From: Gonatopus flavifemur
Taxonomy: Eukaryota > Arthropoda > Insecta > Hymenoptera > Dryinidae
Direction: 5' to 3'
NCBI GenBank assembly: GCA_018340375.1
Contig: JAFFJZ010000003.1
Coordinates: forward strand, 8,556,001 to 8,620,000
DNA length: 64,000 nt
The notes under the pieces were generated by a model that ran no database searches, was not told the origin of the DNA, and was given only the letters and a program-made list of their open reading frames with translations. The position numbers and the translations under genes are program-made. Shown here one piece after another: positions 1 through 10,186 of the stretch (position 1 is its first letter; each line of letters opens with the position of its first letter).

Positions 1-409
1 TCCAAAAGGATATAAATTTTTGTTCCCCACAGTCATGAAAATTGTTCAAATCGTGTGATTGAAATATCTCAATGGCATTTCTACAAAAAAATTGTATTCC
101 TATTTTTGTACATCTAATATATACATCGTAAGATTTCAATGAAATTTCAAAACAAAAACAAAGACATCATTGAAGTCAAGTGATAGATTTATAGAAAAAA
201 TTACAATTTCCTATAAACAATTAAGTTGCAGAGGATAAATAATTTTGATGATCTCAACTGTGTGTGCTTGGAAAAAAAAATAAATCAAAGTGCGCTAGGT
301 ATCCTACTGTATATTTCAATCTCCGCGATATACAACATTCGATATCCGTCGAAACGAAACTTGAACTTTTTCCGAGTGATTTTTACTCCTAATAGCTTGA
401 ATCTTGTAT
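1..409. other. 3' flank of the secreted-protein gene
   Basis: AT-rich sequence immediately downstream of the minus-strand stop codon at 410-412. No open frame with coding character is seen. No canonical AATAAA on the minus strand was found here; a TATAAA variant (plus-strand tttata near 187-192) is the nearest candidate poly(A) signal, which is weak. Confidence 0.4.
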
Positions 410-3400
410 TCAATCTTTCACAACAATGGGAGAGATTGAAATTGCGCCTGGACCGGTCAACTGCACATGTGGTGAGAGAAGTCGAATGTCTTCTTTAACT
501 GCCCCTTCGACTTCACGTTTCTTAACAATGTACTTGAAGAAACCTCGAACAAACTCGCCCTGAGTCTTGTATTTTTCGAAAGGAAAATCTTCATTGCCGT
601 AAAGCAGTTTAGGATGATTGGAGAAGTACGTGATGACATTGTTATAAGCGAGTTTCTCACGATGAGGTAGATTATCGAAATCGATGGTTTTCTCGATGAT
701 TTTACCCAATTTCACCTGAGTCTTCACGATATAAATACGCATCCAAACCCAAACGATTGGCAAACCGCCCAATCCTGTAAGTTGAACCTTATCCCTGTAG
801 TAAAGGAGAGAATTCTTGAGATCTGAACTCACCGTCATATGACTTCTACCCGATAAAATTGTCTCTATGATATCCTGCAACAGTTTTCCACGAGATATAG
901 TGGCTGCAGGAATGTGCAGTGACAAAGTTTTCAATAAATTCGGTTTTGATAGGAAATTTTTCAATGTTTTCATCATCGTCAGCTCCATATGGTTTGTCGG
1001 GGATGGTAAAGCGAGTAACAAACTCGTCAAATCGGGTAGCCATACGCCTGTGGGTTCCTCCAGAGTTTTCGTAATTAAATCTTCCGGTATTTCCGCCTTC
1101 ATGGACACCAGTTCCACGGCGATCAAGTATTGGTTGATGAGTTCAAGCACTGATGGATCCAAGTCTTGAACTTGCTTCAAGTTATTCAAAAGGGTCATGA
1201 AGAGAGCTCCGTTGCTGGGATAAGCTCTCGGTTCGAAATTTGGACCGAGTAACCGAGTGATCGTTTCTCTATTGAAAATACGTCTCAACAGGGCGAGTTT
1301 TCCTTCAAACCAATGATGTTTTGGTAATACAGGTAGCAAATCTTCGTAAGGATTCAACAAATTGACTGCTCGTAGCCATTGTTCGGGACTCATAAAAGGT
1401 AAAGTCACCACGTGCGATGGTTTAGAGATTTCTGATGAGTCTTGTTGGACGTGGAAGCCTTGGGGAAGTGTTTGATCGATCGTTAAGAAAATCACATCCG
1501 CATCGTAATTCGAATTCAGCGAGGAGACAATGACGGGGAATAAAATGTAATCTCTAACGTGTTTCAAAGCGATGAGATAGCGATTGATGAGGGGCAGCAT
1601 ATCTTCTCTATCCCTTACCATTGGATTCTTCCTTGCATTCAAGAGAAACTGTTTCAATAAGACGATGTTGTTAGGGTATCGTTTTATAAAAACTTGATCA
1701 TCTGTAGAATCACCTAGGATTTTTTGCATATAATCTGGTCCTAGAATGTGTTGTAACGGAAGAAGGATTTGTTTCTTGAACTCTAAAGGAATGTCCGAGA
1801 AAAGTTCGTTCTTATCCGGACGTTTCAAAAGCGTTGAAAGCGAAGGGAACGGGAGATTCCGTTCTCGGCTTGACTCGAGTGGTTGATTCGTGGTTATTAT
1901 CGGGATACCTTCGTTTGAAAATGTTAAGAAGATGTTTCGATCGAAATCCATATTCGGTGGGAGAATAATTCCATGTGGTCTCTCAGGTTCACTTAATTCT
2001 GATTTCAAAGGTGTTTCACTCGATACGCTCGCAGGAGAAGAAGTTGTTGCGATATTCTGAGCTGGATGTGCTATCGTTGTTTTTTGTTGATGATGTTGTT
2101 TATTTGAACTCATGTGTGGGCTGCCACGATGATCTGACTTTTCAATATGAGGATGCGATGAAGTTTCGTTTTGATCCTTCAATACAGAATTTAAGAGTGC
2201 AATCAATGGGTTTTCTGCATCCAAAGAGAGGTTGTCTTGATGCGATTTTCCTTGGTCATTCAAATAATCGAGGGTAGCATTCGGTCGGCCTTCGACTAAA
2301 AGTCCGTACAGATCGTTGAGTTTTTTCTCAAACGATGCAGGTATCTGGTGACGGATTTTTTCTACTTGCGACAGCATTGATATCAAACATTGCTTCGATG
2401 ATACACAATGTTCTTTCTCCTGGGGTATCAAATAATTCAGTACAACCGTGAGTTTCGGTTCTTTCATTAAATCATGTTTCAAGGACTCTTCGATTTCTGG
2501 TATCACAGTATTCAAAGAAGGATTTTTCAAACCATCGAGTAGGATCGAAACGTCGATGTCCGGTGATGTGTGCGGTGAAAATACTTTCCCGTGTTTTTTA
2601 TGTAAAAGCTCCGATAACAATGCAGAAGCGGGTTTCAGAACATCGACGTGCGAGGGTGGAATACGCTTTTGTAATCTCACGAGTATTGTCAGGAGAAGGT
2701 CCAGAGGGTCGTCATAAGCATACTGGTTGATTCCAATGAAAACTGGATCAAGCTCTTTGTCGTAGTAATGTTTCTCGAAATATTTCAACAAAATATCTCT
2801 GATCTTCACAATATCCGGGGAAAAATCATGAGGTGTGATGGACGTTAACAAAGTCATTAAATTCAAACCGTCTTTCGTTATTTCTTGAATATGTTGAACA
2901 TCGATATCTGGTTTTTCCAATGGTCTTAAATGATACTGCACGTAGAAAAGAGCATCTTTAAAAATCTTTGGTATATCATCGTTTGCCATTAAGTTGTGAA
3001 TGATTACTTTTATGAAAACGTAAGGATTCCTGGTAGGTAACGCTGTATTCACCGAATGCCAATTCCGAATCATACGAGATTTCGTCACATCGTAGATGTA
3101 CCTGATGTTTTCTTCCAAAACAGGATCATTTTGAGGATTAGGAAAATGCATTAACATGATACCAAAAACTTCTTGTGGCATTGGTATTTTATTATAAAAC
3201 ATGTTGTCTACGATTTTCACGAATACCGGACCTAGAATGGCTTCCACGAGTTTCGAGTCGTTATCGTGTCCTTTGGTTTGATCGGATGCCAACTTAGGAT
3301 AACAATGAATCACCTTTGAAGAAATACCACTGAGATAATCATATTTTTCCAATTCAGTTGGTTCTAATAGCAAATTCATATCGAGCTTCCCTTCGGCGAT

Positions 3401-3841
3401 CTCATTCTTTAAGTATTGTGCCGCGCAACGAAGGTATAACGGAGCATTGTTCGCCAGTGCTGTCAACAAGATACTCGTTTGACAATTTTTATTTTTATCT
3501 GATAAAGAAGTCAAAATTCGTAAAGTGTTGTACATGTAAATCTCTTTCCTTTGAAGAGCTTTGTAAATCAATTGTAGAGAATCGTACTGGTCCTTGCTCA
3601 AAACTCGGTCTGGTTGATGATAACCATGTAAAAGATACGCAAACACAAACATCACATTGTCACGTAATTTCAAGGTCGTTTTCAATTTCCTCAATACATG
3701 AATTTCGGTTGCTGATTTTGGATCTGTCACATGTTTTTCTTTTTCGTGTGCATTTTTTCTCAATTCCGGTGTTCCGTGAGGATTAGAAGATACAACCCGC
3801 GAAGAAAATTCAGGGAGCGGGTTTCCATGAATCCGATGATC
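410..3841 (-). CDS. secreted helical repeat protein, exon 2 (main coding exon)
   Basis: The second and last coding exon adds 1,143 residues to the signal-peptide exon at 4128-4217, giving about 1,173 in all. The minus-strand acceptor is a long T run ending gacttgaag, with the exon starting GAT-CAT-CGG at 3841; the join is phase 0 and leaves no frame break. I do not recognise the family. The chain is almost entirely amphipathic helix, rich in L, P, D, N and K, with few cysteines. Repeated modules can be seen: the stretch at 1555-1760 and that at 1105-1290 share YP-x-N, then L-x(3)-L-x-N, then LIN-x-YLIA, and looser versions (DPLDLLLTIL, ENPLIALLNSVL) occur upstream. A Ser/His/Gln/Pro-rich linker lies around 1950-2280. 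The C-terminus ends ISPIVVKD. No transmembrane segment is seen after the signal peptide, so secretion is inferred. Function is unknown; a structural or storage-type extracellular protein is one possibility. Confidence 0.8.
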   Translation of the reverse strand, partial: DHRIHGNPLPEFSSRVVSSNPHGTPELRKNAHEKEKHVTDPKSATEIHVLRKLKTTLKLRDNVMFVFAYLLHGYHQPDRVLSKDQYDSLQLIYKALQRKEIYMYNTLRILTSLSDKNKNCQTSILLTALANNAPLYLRCAAQYLKNEIAEGKLDMNLLLEPTELEKYDYLSGISSKVIHCYPKLASDQTKGHDNDSKLVEAILGPVFVKIVDNMFYNKIPMPQEVFGIMLMHFPNPQNDPVLEENIRYIYDVTKSRMIRNWHSVNTALPTRNPYVFIKVIIHNLMANDDIPKIFKDALFYVQYHLRPLEKPDIDVQHIQEITKDGLNLMTLLTSITPHDFSPDIVKIRDILLKYFEKHYYDKELDPVFIGINQYAYDDPLDLLLTILVRLQKRIPPSHVDVLKPASALLSELLHKKHGKVFSPHTSPDIDVSILLDGLKNPSLNTVIPEIEESLKHDLMKEPKLTVVLNYLIPQEKEHCVSSKQCLISMLSQVEKIRHQIPASFEKKLNDLYGLLVEGRPNATLDYLNDQGKSHQDNLSLDAENPLIALLNSVLKDQNETSSHPHIEKSDHRGSPHMSSNKQHHQQKTTIAHPAQNIATTSSPASVSSETPLKSELSEPERPHGIILPPNMDFDRNIFLTFSNEGIPIITTNQPLESSRERNLPFPSLSTLLKRPDKNELFSDIPLEFKKQILLPLQHILGPDYMQKILGDSTDDQVFIKRYPNNIVLLKQFLLNARKNPMVRDREDMLPLINRYLIALKHVRDYILFPVIVSSLNSNYDADVIFLTIDQTLPQGFHVQQDSSEISKPSHVVTLPFMSPEQWLRAVNLLNPYEDLLPVLPKHHWFEGKLALLRRIFNRETITRLLGPNFEPRAYPSNGALFMTLLNNLKQVQDLDPSVLELINQYLIAVELVSMKAEIPEDLITKTLEEPTGVWLPDLTSLLLALPSPTNHMELTMMKTLKNFLSKPNLLKTLSLHIPAATISRGKLLQDIIETILSGRSHMTVSSDLKNSLLYYRDKVQLTGLGGLPIVWVWMRIYIVKTQVKLGKIIEKTIDFDNLPHREKLAYNNVITYFSNHPKLLYGNEDFPFEKYKTQGEFVRGFFKYIVKKREVEGAVKEDIRLLSPHVQLTGPGAISISPIVVKD

Positions 3842-4127
3842 CTTCAAGTCAAAAAAAAAAAAAATGAAAAATTTATATTTCATACATTTCAATGTACATG
3901 AATTTCAATTTTCAAATCTCTTCTTCGTATAACTCTCATTCGCTATTTCGATCTTGAAAAGTTTGTCGATAATCGAATCGATCTCAGTTTCCAATTAACA
4001 AAGATTGAAAACAATGTCTAATATTTCAAATGTAAGAAGAATTGAACAACGATATGTATACCGCTTTATCTATCGATAAACTACTGACTCGATCGGAATA
4101 ACACATTATAAATCAATGAAATCTCAC

Positions 4128-4217
4128 CTGTGCGTTCACATATGCTATCGATATTACGATATAACAAATTAAAAGAATAATGTCAACAAATACAAATGTT
4201 CTTTCACGAGACATCAT
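4128..4217 (-). CDS. secreted helical repeat protein, exon 1 (signal peptide)
   Basis: This short exon encodes 30 residues: basic MMSRER, a hydrophobic core (VDIILLICYIVISIAYV) and NAQ, a textbook signal peptide with likely cleavage after NA. It ends in a strong donor, CACAG|GTGAGA, in phase 0, and joins the exon at 3841 through a 286-nt intron. The frame is open upstream to an ATG at 4310, but the ATG pair at 4212-4217 places the hydrophobic core at the N-terminus as expected. The core promoter lies about 340 bp upstream. Confidence 0.72.
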
Positions 4218-4554
4218 TGCACAAATTCCATCACATGCAAATTTACATAAATCCAAAATTAACACACACGCTTTATTATTATATTTTTCACTTTGATAAT
4301 TTGACTTCAAAAATCACAAAATCACATATTTTTTTCTGAATTCATCGATCCCACACCGACTTTTTGTTATTACAAAATTCCAAGAGAAATCAGAATTCTT
4401 ATCTTAATTCTGAGAAATGTCAGCGATGAACATATCTGAGACTAGAGTCTGATCCTATACAAATCGATCAACGGATCTTCGCCGACTGGTAATCAAATTA
4501 TTGTCGAATCACTGTAGTGAAATTTCGCATAAGACTCTAAGTCCGTTAATGTTA

Positions 4555-4590
4555 ACTGAGGCACGATTCGATGAGGTCGGTGCTTTTATA
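4555..4590 (-). promoter_or_regulatory. TATA box plus TCAGT initiator core promoter
   Basis: Read on the minus strand, TATAAAAG occupies 4590-4583 and TCAGT occupies 4559-4555. The spacing puts the A+1 at 4557 and the first T of the TATA box at -33, the classical arthropod TATA-Inr geometry. It sits upstream of the signal-peptide exon in the right orientation, leaving a 5' UTR of about 340 nt. Strong TATA promoters are usually tissue-specific, which suits a secreted protein. Confidence 0.6.
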
Positions 4591-5537
4591 TTATACAACA
4601 ATCGTATCTCGGCATAGTTAGAATAATGCACATGCATGTAGAGCAAACGATGCCTAGAGAGAGGTGAGTATCCAGTCAGGGGCATGTTATTGCTAACTGA
4701 TAATTAAATTTTACTGTTCGGTGCGCTAGATCTCTGTTACTCTCTTTCCCTCTTACTCCTCTCTTTCTCTACCTCCTCTACTTTAACCGTGAAGCTGTTG
4801 CTCCGATCCGAGATCAAGGGAAGAGCCTGGTATATGTGGAGGTTGGATTCGGTGAAACCATCTCTGAACAGCTAAATTGCATTTATATGCTCCCTTAATT
4901 ATACTCGTATATTCAATTCAACTGGTGAATACATAGATATATTCGTACAATGGTTATCGAGTGCCGTATCACTAATTCAACGTCTCACGTATAAGCTTAA
5001 ATCGAAGGATTCTGAGAATTCAAATGAGGAACATTACTTATTCTCTTTTGGAAAGCTCGTTCCTTTGGTCTCTAAAGTTTTGGATTGAGTGGAAATTAAC
5101 TTATTATGTGTGGGCAATTGAGATTCATTGTACGGTATATTTCTTTCGAATGACGTATATCATTGTATCGTTCCGGAAGAAAAATTATTTTAAGTAATTA
5201 TTCTTTAGTTACGAAAATACTAAGCTGGAAGGTTTTATTTACATTTCATTCTATTCAGCCTAGCGTTGCAGAGAAAATCTGCTGAATTTTTCTGAACGAT
5301 TCTTACAAACAGCCACTGTGTCTTTATATATTTCCTACACAGTTGAAGTTATCATTATAAAACGAATCAAATATGTAACTGAAAGCGATTGATTTCTCAA
5401 TGACCCATTTCCCATATTCAAACGCACAGTTCATTGCACATGAACCTATTGGGAAGCCAATTTCAATTGCATGAAACAAAATTGTACATTCGTATCTACA
5501 TCAAGTGATTTAATATGTTGAATTTTAATAAACTGTT

Positions 5538-5732
5538 ACACACGGAAAGACCGGGTCTATTAACATTTAGAAAAATGACTGTCAATTATTAAAAATTCGA
5601 GTTTACTGTGAAAAATACCAATGAAGCTATCAACTGTTAATATTTTGACTACAGATTTCTGGTAGACTCATTCCTCTTTTTCCCTAAATTGACAGTCATT
5701 TTAATATTAATAGACTCGGTATTTTCGTGTAT
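5538..5732. mobile_element. MITE-like element with about 45-bp terminal inverted repeats
   Basis: The left end (ACACACGGAAAGACC...) and the reverse complement of the right end (ATACACGAAAATACC...) match over about 45 bp, including TCTATTAA and AAAATGACTGTCAATT. There is no coding capacity, so it is non-autonomous. The ACACGGAAAG terminus recurs in the element at 12870-12997. Confidence 0.7.
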
Positions 5733-7818
5733 ATTCGAATGAATTTAGACACAATAACAATAAACTTTCTCGAAGTTTTTCCTCAAGCTTCATGTTAACA
5801 AACTCAAGAATCGATCAAGTATCTTTAATATGAATTTTGCTTTAAAATGTCAATGAAAATTGAAAAATCAATACATATATTAATTGTCAGAAACATTCCC
5901 ATCAATTACAGGAATTTTCCGAAATATAGTTTCTTACGAATGGTTGAAGGACAGGCAATAATCGAAAGACCGTAATTTCCTATCCTTCAGCCTTTCCATC
6001 ATTTTCTTTCTGGTGGCAGACGGTGTATGTATTATGTCAACTGCCCTTCAGTTCAGCAAGTTGAATGATACTCGTTACAAAAATCCCCCATTTGTTACTC
6101 CATTCGTTGACACTTTGTGGATGAGAAACTTCCTGCTTACTTCCCAGTAACTTATTATCTACCCGATTCATACGCTTGCCTTTTTTAACAGTGTTCCAAG
6201 CTTTTGAAACGGATACCATTATTTGAACAGAAGCTCCAAGAATTTTCTTTCAAAAATGATTAACAATTTCTGTAGATTTTAACGAACGATCATATTTGAT
6301 TGATCATCGGTAACGATCGTTATTAGAATAGGATCATAAATGATTACGAAAACGTTGTTGCAAGAGGAATTAATTATAGTATTATCACGAGCAATAAAAC
6401 CAAAGCCGTTTCTTTTCCACGTGAAATGATCTCAAGTGAATCATGTACTCATTCAATCGAATAGTTTTTCCTGCTCTCATATTTTCTTCGTGTTTCGAAT
6501 AACGATCAAACGATATTCCGTATTGTGAATTCACCGATCGCAGGCTAACACAATTTTCATGAAGTAGGGATTTGATTGTTCAAGGGAAACTACAATTTAG
6601 CGTGTACACCTTGTCATGTGATTGTACATCCATTTCCATCACACAACCCTTTACCATGTATGACAACAACTCCACGTAAATTATATGTGCACGGTATAAC
6701 AAATTTACATAAGAAAGTGTCGTCTGACGATCGTGTCAATTCTGCATATCAGGTGACGTTGAAGGCTCTTCTAAAATATAAAATCAGTTATTTTCAAGGA
6801 TTGATTGATTGATCCATTGAAAATCTTTTAGACAATTTCCTCGATTAAGATTTGGAATGAAATCTCGAAGTAATATTGGGACAATTAAATTAAGTTAGTT
6901 CCCGCAGCTAGATTTTTATTTACGCTAGCTAGACTCTAGTTGGGGTAAATAAAAGGTCAGCTGTCTAAAATATGGGTACTGATAATGCTAATATGAATAC
7001 TAATTGTAGTAAAATGGTTTATTCAATGAAAATAAAAAATATAGTTGTGACAAATAAAATTTAGCTAGTACAACTGAATTGTCATTTAATACAGTGACTA
7101 AATTTCCTAGCTGTCGAATATTTGAATAAACCCTTAACTGAAGATGCTGAGGAACTTGACACGTGCAGAACACTTTCACGTTTTATTATTGAATTGTGAT
7201 GTCGATATTTTTCTTATCGGAATATACAGGGTGATCCAAATACGTTGAATCCAACAATTTGTATTTAAAATATTTCTTGTGTCAATCACTTCCTCTTTCT
7301 CTTCATTGGAGTTCACCCTCTATTTCATGATTTTGGAAGAATTATACTATTTGTGATGGGAAAAAACTTCAAATCAACATTAAAAACGCGATCTCCTTGC
7401 GGCACGCACCGCAAGTAGTAATTGACCTTCATGTCCAGACATTGGATGAAAAGAGTCAATGTACATCTTGTCGAGATGGTGTTATCATTAATGTTTTGAG
7501 AACGACAATAAAATAACTTCACTACATTGTACATATCAATCTGATTGCTCATTACGATATTGATAACAATTGAACAATATCACTATACTGACTATTTTAT
7601 GTCAAGTTGATCGGTTGTATTTTATTTCATAATCATTATCTTCATGTCGAATGGTCACATTTGATACTCCGATTGTTATACAGAGCCGAATAAAACAATC
7701 ATATAACGTATAGGTAAATGAAAACCTATATTACATATCACATATCCTATCGTTAAAATGTTTTTAATGATTGCTATTATAAAAAAAAGGTATGCTTCTC
7801 TTAATAATTTTGACCCAA

Positions 7819-7998
7819 TCACCGGTTGTTGTTCCACTCCAAATTGATTTTGCGGCGTAACACGAATCCATTATATCTCATGGATTTTAAAACATCATCA
7901 GAGAACGGATTCATTTCACGCTGGAACATATAAGCCACCACCACGACTTCATCAATATTGATGTTAACCGTATTTTTACGCCACTTTCGGTACGGCAT
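7819..7998 (-). CDS. unidentified 59-codon ORF, possible gene remnant
   Basis: An ATG-to-TGA reading frame starting MPYRKWRKNTVNIN and continuing through DEVVVVAY and FVLRRKINLEW. It has mixed hydrophobic and charged composition and higher GC than its surroundings, which gives it a coding look. I recognise no family. It diverges from a plus-strand open frame at 8146-8403 that has no ATG and resumes in frame after the stop. The two may be debris of an inserted element; chance ORFs cannot be excluded. Confidence 0.2.
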   Translation of the reverse strand: MPYRKWRKNTVNINIDEVVVVAYMFQREMNPFSDDVLKSMRYNGFVLRRKINLEWNNNR

Positions 7999-8145
7999 TA
8001 TCTGTCCATCGTTTTTGTTTTGTCGTTGTCTTTTTTTCTTCTCCCGTTTTTAATGATATCTAGGACAAGTTTTCGGTTGGCAAAGCACCAATCCCGTGAC
8101 ATTCACGGTTTTGTTTATTTGCGGTACGTATTTTAGTATATAAAA

Positions 8146-8517
8146 GTGTTATTACTTGAATCGATTCTCGATAATTGTGGTATCAGCGTTTTAACAGCGG
8201 TGTTCGGTAAAGACCAGATGCGGAATAACAATTTTAAAGGGTTAGGCCATTGTACGGACAAATGTTTGGTTCGGCATTTTCACTGGAATGATGGAATCGA
8301 ACGAGATTTTGTGGAAGAGCTTTTATTATACCCACATTATATTAATGCACTGTGGAAGATCCTTTTTTGTGGTGATTGGGAACGAAATTATTGCGATAAA
8401 TAAACTGACGACCAGCATATTGCAGTTGATAGAGAATTTTTATCATTAAATGCGTTGGGTGATCTGGAACCGTTGTGTTACATCGTGAAAAACAAGCATG
8501 TAATAAGTTACACATAA
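8146..8517 (+). pseudogene. unidentified coding-like frame interrupted by a stop
   Basis: The frame is open at 8146-8400, hits TAA at 8401-8403, and is open again in the same frame to 8517. The sequence includes the segments HCTDKCLVRHFHWNDGIER and YPHYINALWKILFCGDWER, which have the Cys/His/Trp content of real protein rather than AT-rich noise. It has no ATG start. It could be a decayed gene from a mobile element or virus, but I cannot name a family. Confidence 0.2.
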
Positions 8518-8917
8518 ATGTCGCTAACAAGTGTAGCACGCATCATTTACTTCGAAAGCGCGAAATTTGGAGAAAATATGTTGACAGAATTAGTAGGTGA
8601 ACAACGTTTTTTTATCAGAAAAGTGAGCAAGTATCTTCAACAGTTCTTGACCTAGAATCTAAACCAATTTGTTTTGTTTATGCATATAAGAACAGGTAAA
8701 TGAGTACGCAGAGTATTTTGGAAATATTGATTTTTGCGAAAACTATAGTTGCACAAATCCCTGAGAATTGATTACAAAGAAAAAAACTACACAAAATATC
8801 AATTAAATTCCACGGACTTCTCTGATCTGCTTCCTATTTGATCTCATTCAAATATAATCGGTTTGAATAGGAAATTTCTACCCAATGGAGTGTAATCAGT
8901 AAATTCGAACGTACAGG

Positions 8918-9070
8918 ATCTGAGAGAAAAAAACTGTAGCTGAAGATGAGCCCGAGTACAGTTTTCAGTCACTGTAGCTGTATTTTCAGCTGTACTTCGA
9001 TAGAAAATATGGCCACTGTAACCACAAAAATGTACTCGGGCTCGTTTTCAGCTACAGTTTTTTCTCAGTG
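8918..9070. mobile_element. MITE-like element with about 40-bp inverted repeats
   Basis: The left arm contains GAGAGAAAAAAACTGTAGCTG followed by AGCCCGAGTACA. The reverse complement of the right arm reads CACTGAGAAAAAACTGTAG with the same AGCCCGAGTACA. The interior holds CTGTAGCTG...CAGCTGTAC palindromic units. Its termini resemble other CACTG-RGAAAAA elements in the window. Confidence 0.7.
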
Positions 9071-9617
9071 TAATACGTTTCAATCGGATATTTTAAGCAG
9101 GCTAGATAATCTAATTTTAAATGTATAAATGTTTATTTATTCTTGATACACAAATTTTTCATTGAATTTCACAAATTTGGGAATTTTTTCACTGTTCTTG
9201 AACTGGAAAATGAATTTCTAAAAGCTCTAAATGAATCTCCTGAAAGCAATTTATCGCAAGTACAGATGGTGTTTATTTGAAAATAGATTGAATTATCACA
9301 CGATACAGGAAGGCATTATTATGATACATATCAAGAGCAATTTGTAACCAGAAAATCGATCTCTCATCGCCATTATTCACACCCGCCAAGTCTATTCGAA
9401 ACCTACGTGTACCGTCGATTCCAAAAATATGCATGTATCCGAAATATTCAAAGGTTCAATTTCAATCGCAGTGAAATGGAAAATAAACTTGTTCACGGAA
9501 CATAGATTCATGAAATATTTTTGTTAGTCCATTAAAACAAAGATATATATAGATATGAAAAAAAGAGAACGGGACAATCTCCGCTTGTGCAGCTCGGGAT
9601 TCTCATCGAGCTTATAC

Positions 9618-9774
9618 CGTCGAATATCGTGAATTGTTTTCAATACCTTGCCGAAACGCCCGTACGGTATTGCGATTCTCAACACAAACGCGATGGCGAA
9701 CATTTTAATAAAACCTTGGTGGTGGATCTCGTACTCGCACTGGAGACGAGTGGAGGGTTGAGCCTCTTGCGGAT
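9618..9774 (-). other. possible unidentified exon
   Basis: Between a plausible minus-strand acceptor (tttatccgcaag) and a GTATAAG donor, one frame stays open and reads through EYEIHHQGFIKMFAIAFVLR and KVLKTIHDIRR. Composition is more protein-like than the surroundings. No homologue is recognised and no partner exon is secure, so it may be chance or decayed sequence. Confidence 0.18.
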
Positions 9775-10018
9775 AAAGTGAAAGGAGAAATCCGAGAATA
9801 GTTGTTGTATCATGGGAAAACAAATTTTCCAACATAATAGATTTTGAAAATTATCTTTTTGAAACGAGAAATTTCACTGATTAATTGTAAGAAGAGTAGA
9901 GTTGTGCATAGAGGAACGTCCATATCTTTAACGCGCGGCAGGGCTGCGAGTGCAAAGTCAGGAGATAAATCGGATTAACAACTCTACGCTTTGTTGGAGC
10001 ACTTGGACTCCTCGCTGT

Positions 10019-10186
10019 TTAAGCTCCTGGCACAGGACCCCCGAGTACGGATTTCAAGACCATCCTAAACTTGCTTTCTTTGTTACGGAAATATGCGGCG
10101 GCGGTAGTCATAGTAGCGTCGACGTCGTCGTCGTCGTTGTCGTCGTCGTCTGAAAGCTTCACCGAATGTCTGGAAAAATAAACAAA
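10019..10186 (-). other. possible exon containing an acidic repeat
   Basis: A good minus-strand acceptor (ttatttttccag) precedes a GAC/GTC-rich stretch. One frame gives an Asp-rich run (SDDDDNDDDDVD) followed by a tail ending GGPVPGA and a stop; the alternative frame gives an Arg run. The repeat is a trinucleotide microsatellite on the DNA level (10115-10150), so the frame may be fortuitous. Confidence 0.15.
10115..10150. repeat. GTC/TCG trinucleotide microsatellite
   Basis: Imperfect (GTC)n run, about 36 bp, with one TTG interruption, in otherwise AT-rich DNA. Confidence 0.8.

Larger units (their letters stand above)
4600..9500. other. intergenic or intronic DNA with inverted repeats, no secure gene
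   Basis: AT-rich sequence between the secreted-protein promoter and the potassium-channel exons. It holds two MITE-like elements (5538-5732 and 8918-9070), a stretch at about 6880-7110 in which CTAGCT/AGCTAG motifs recur, and a coding-like island at 7819-8517. The rest shows no gene I can support. If the channel's missing 5' exons lie to the left, this is intron. Confidence 0.4.

Noticed and set aside
4621..4670. Strong GAGAG|GTGAGTA donor on the plus strand, possible 5' exon of the channel
   Set aside because: Only a short ATG frame precedes it and nothing links it to the exon at 13276; it could not be supported without transcript data.
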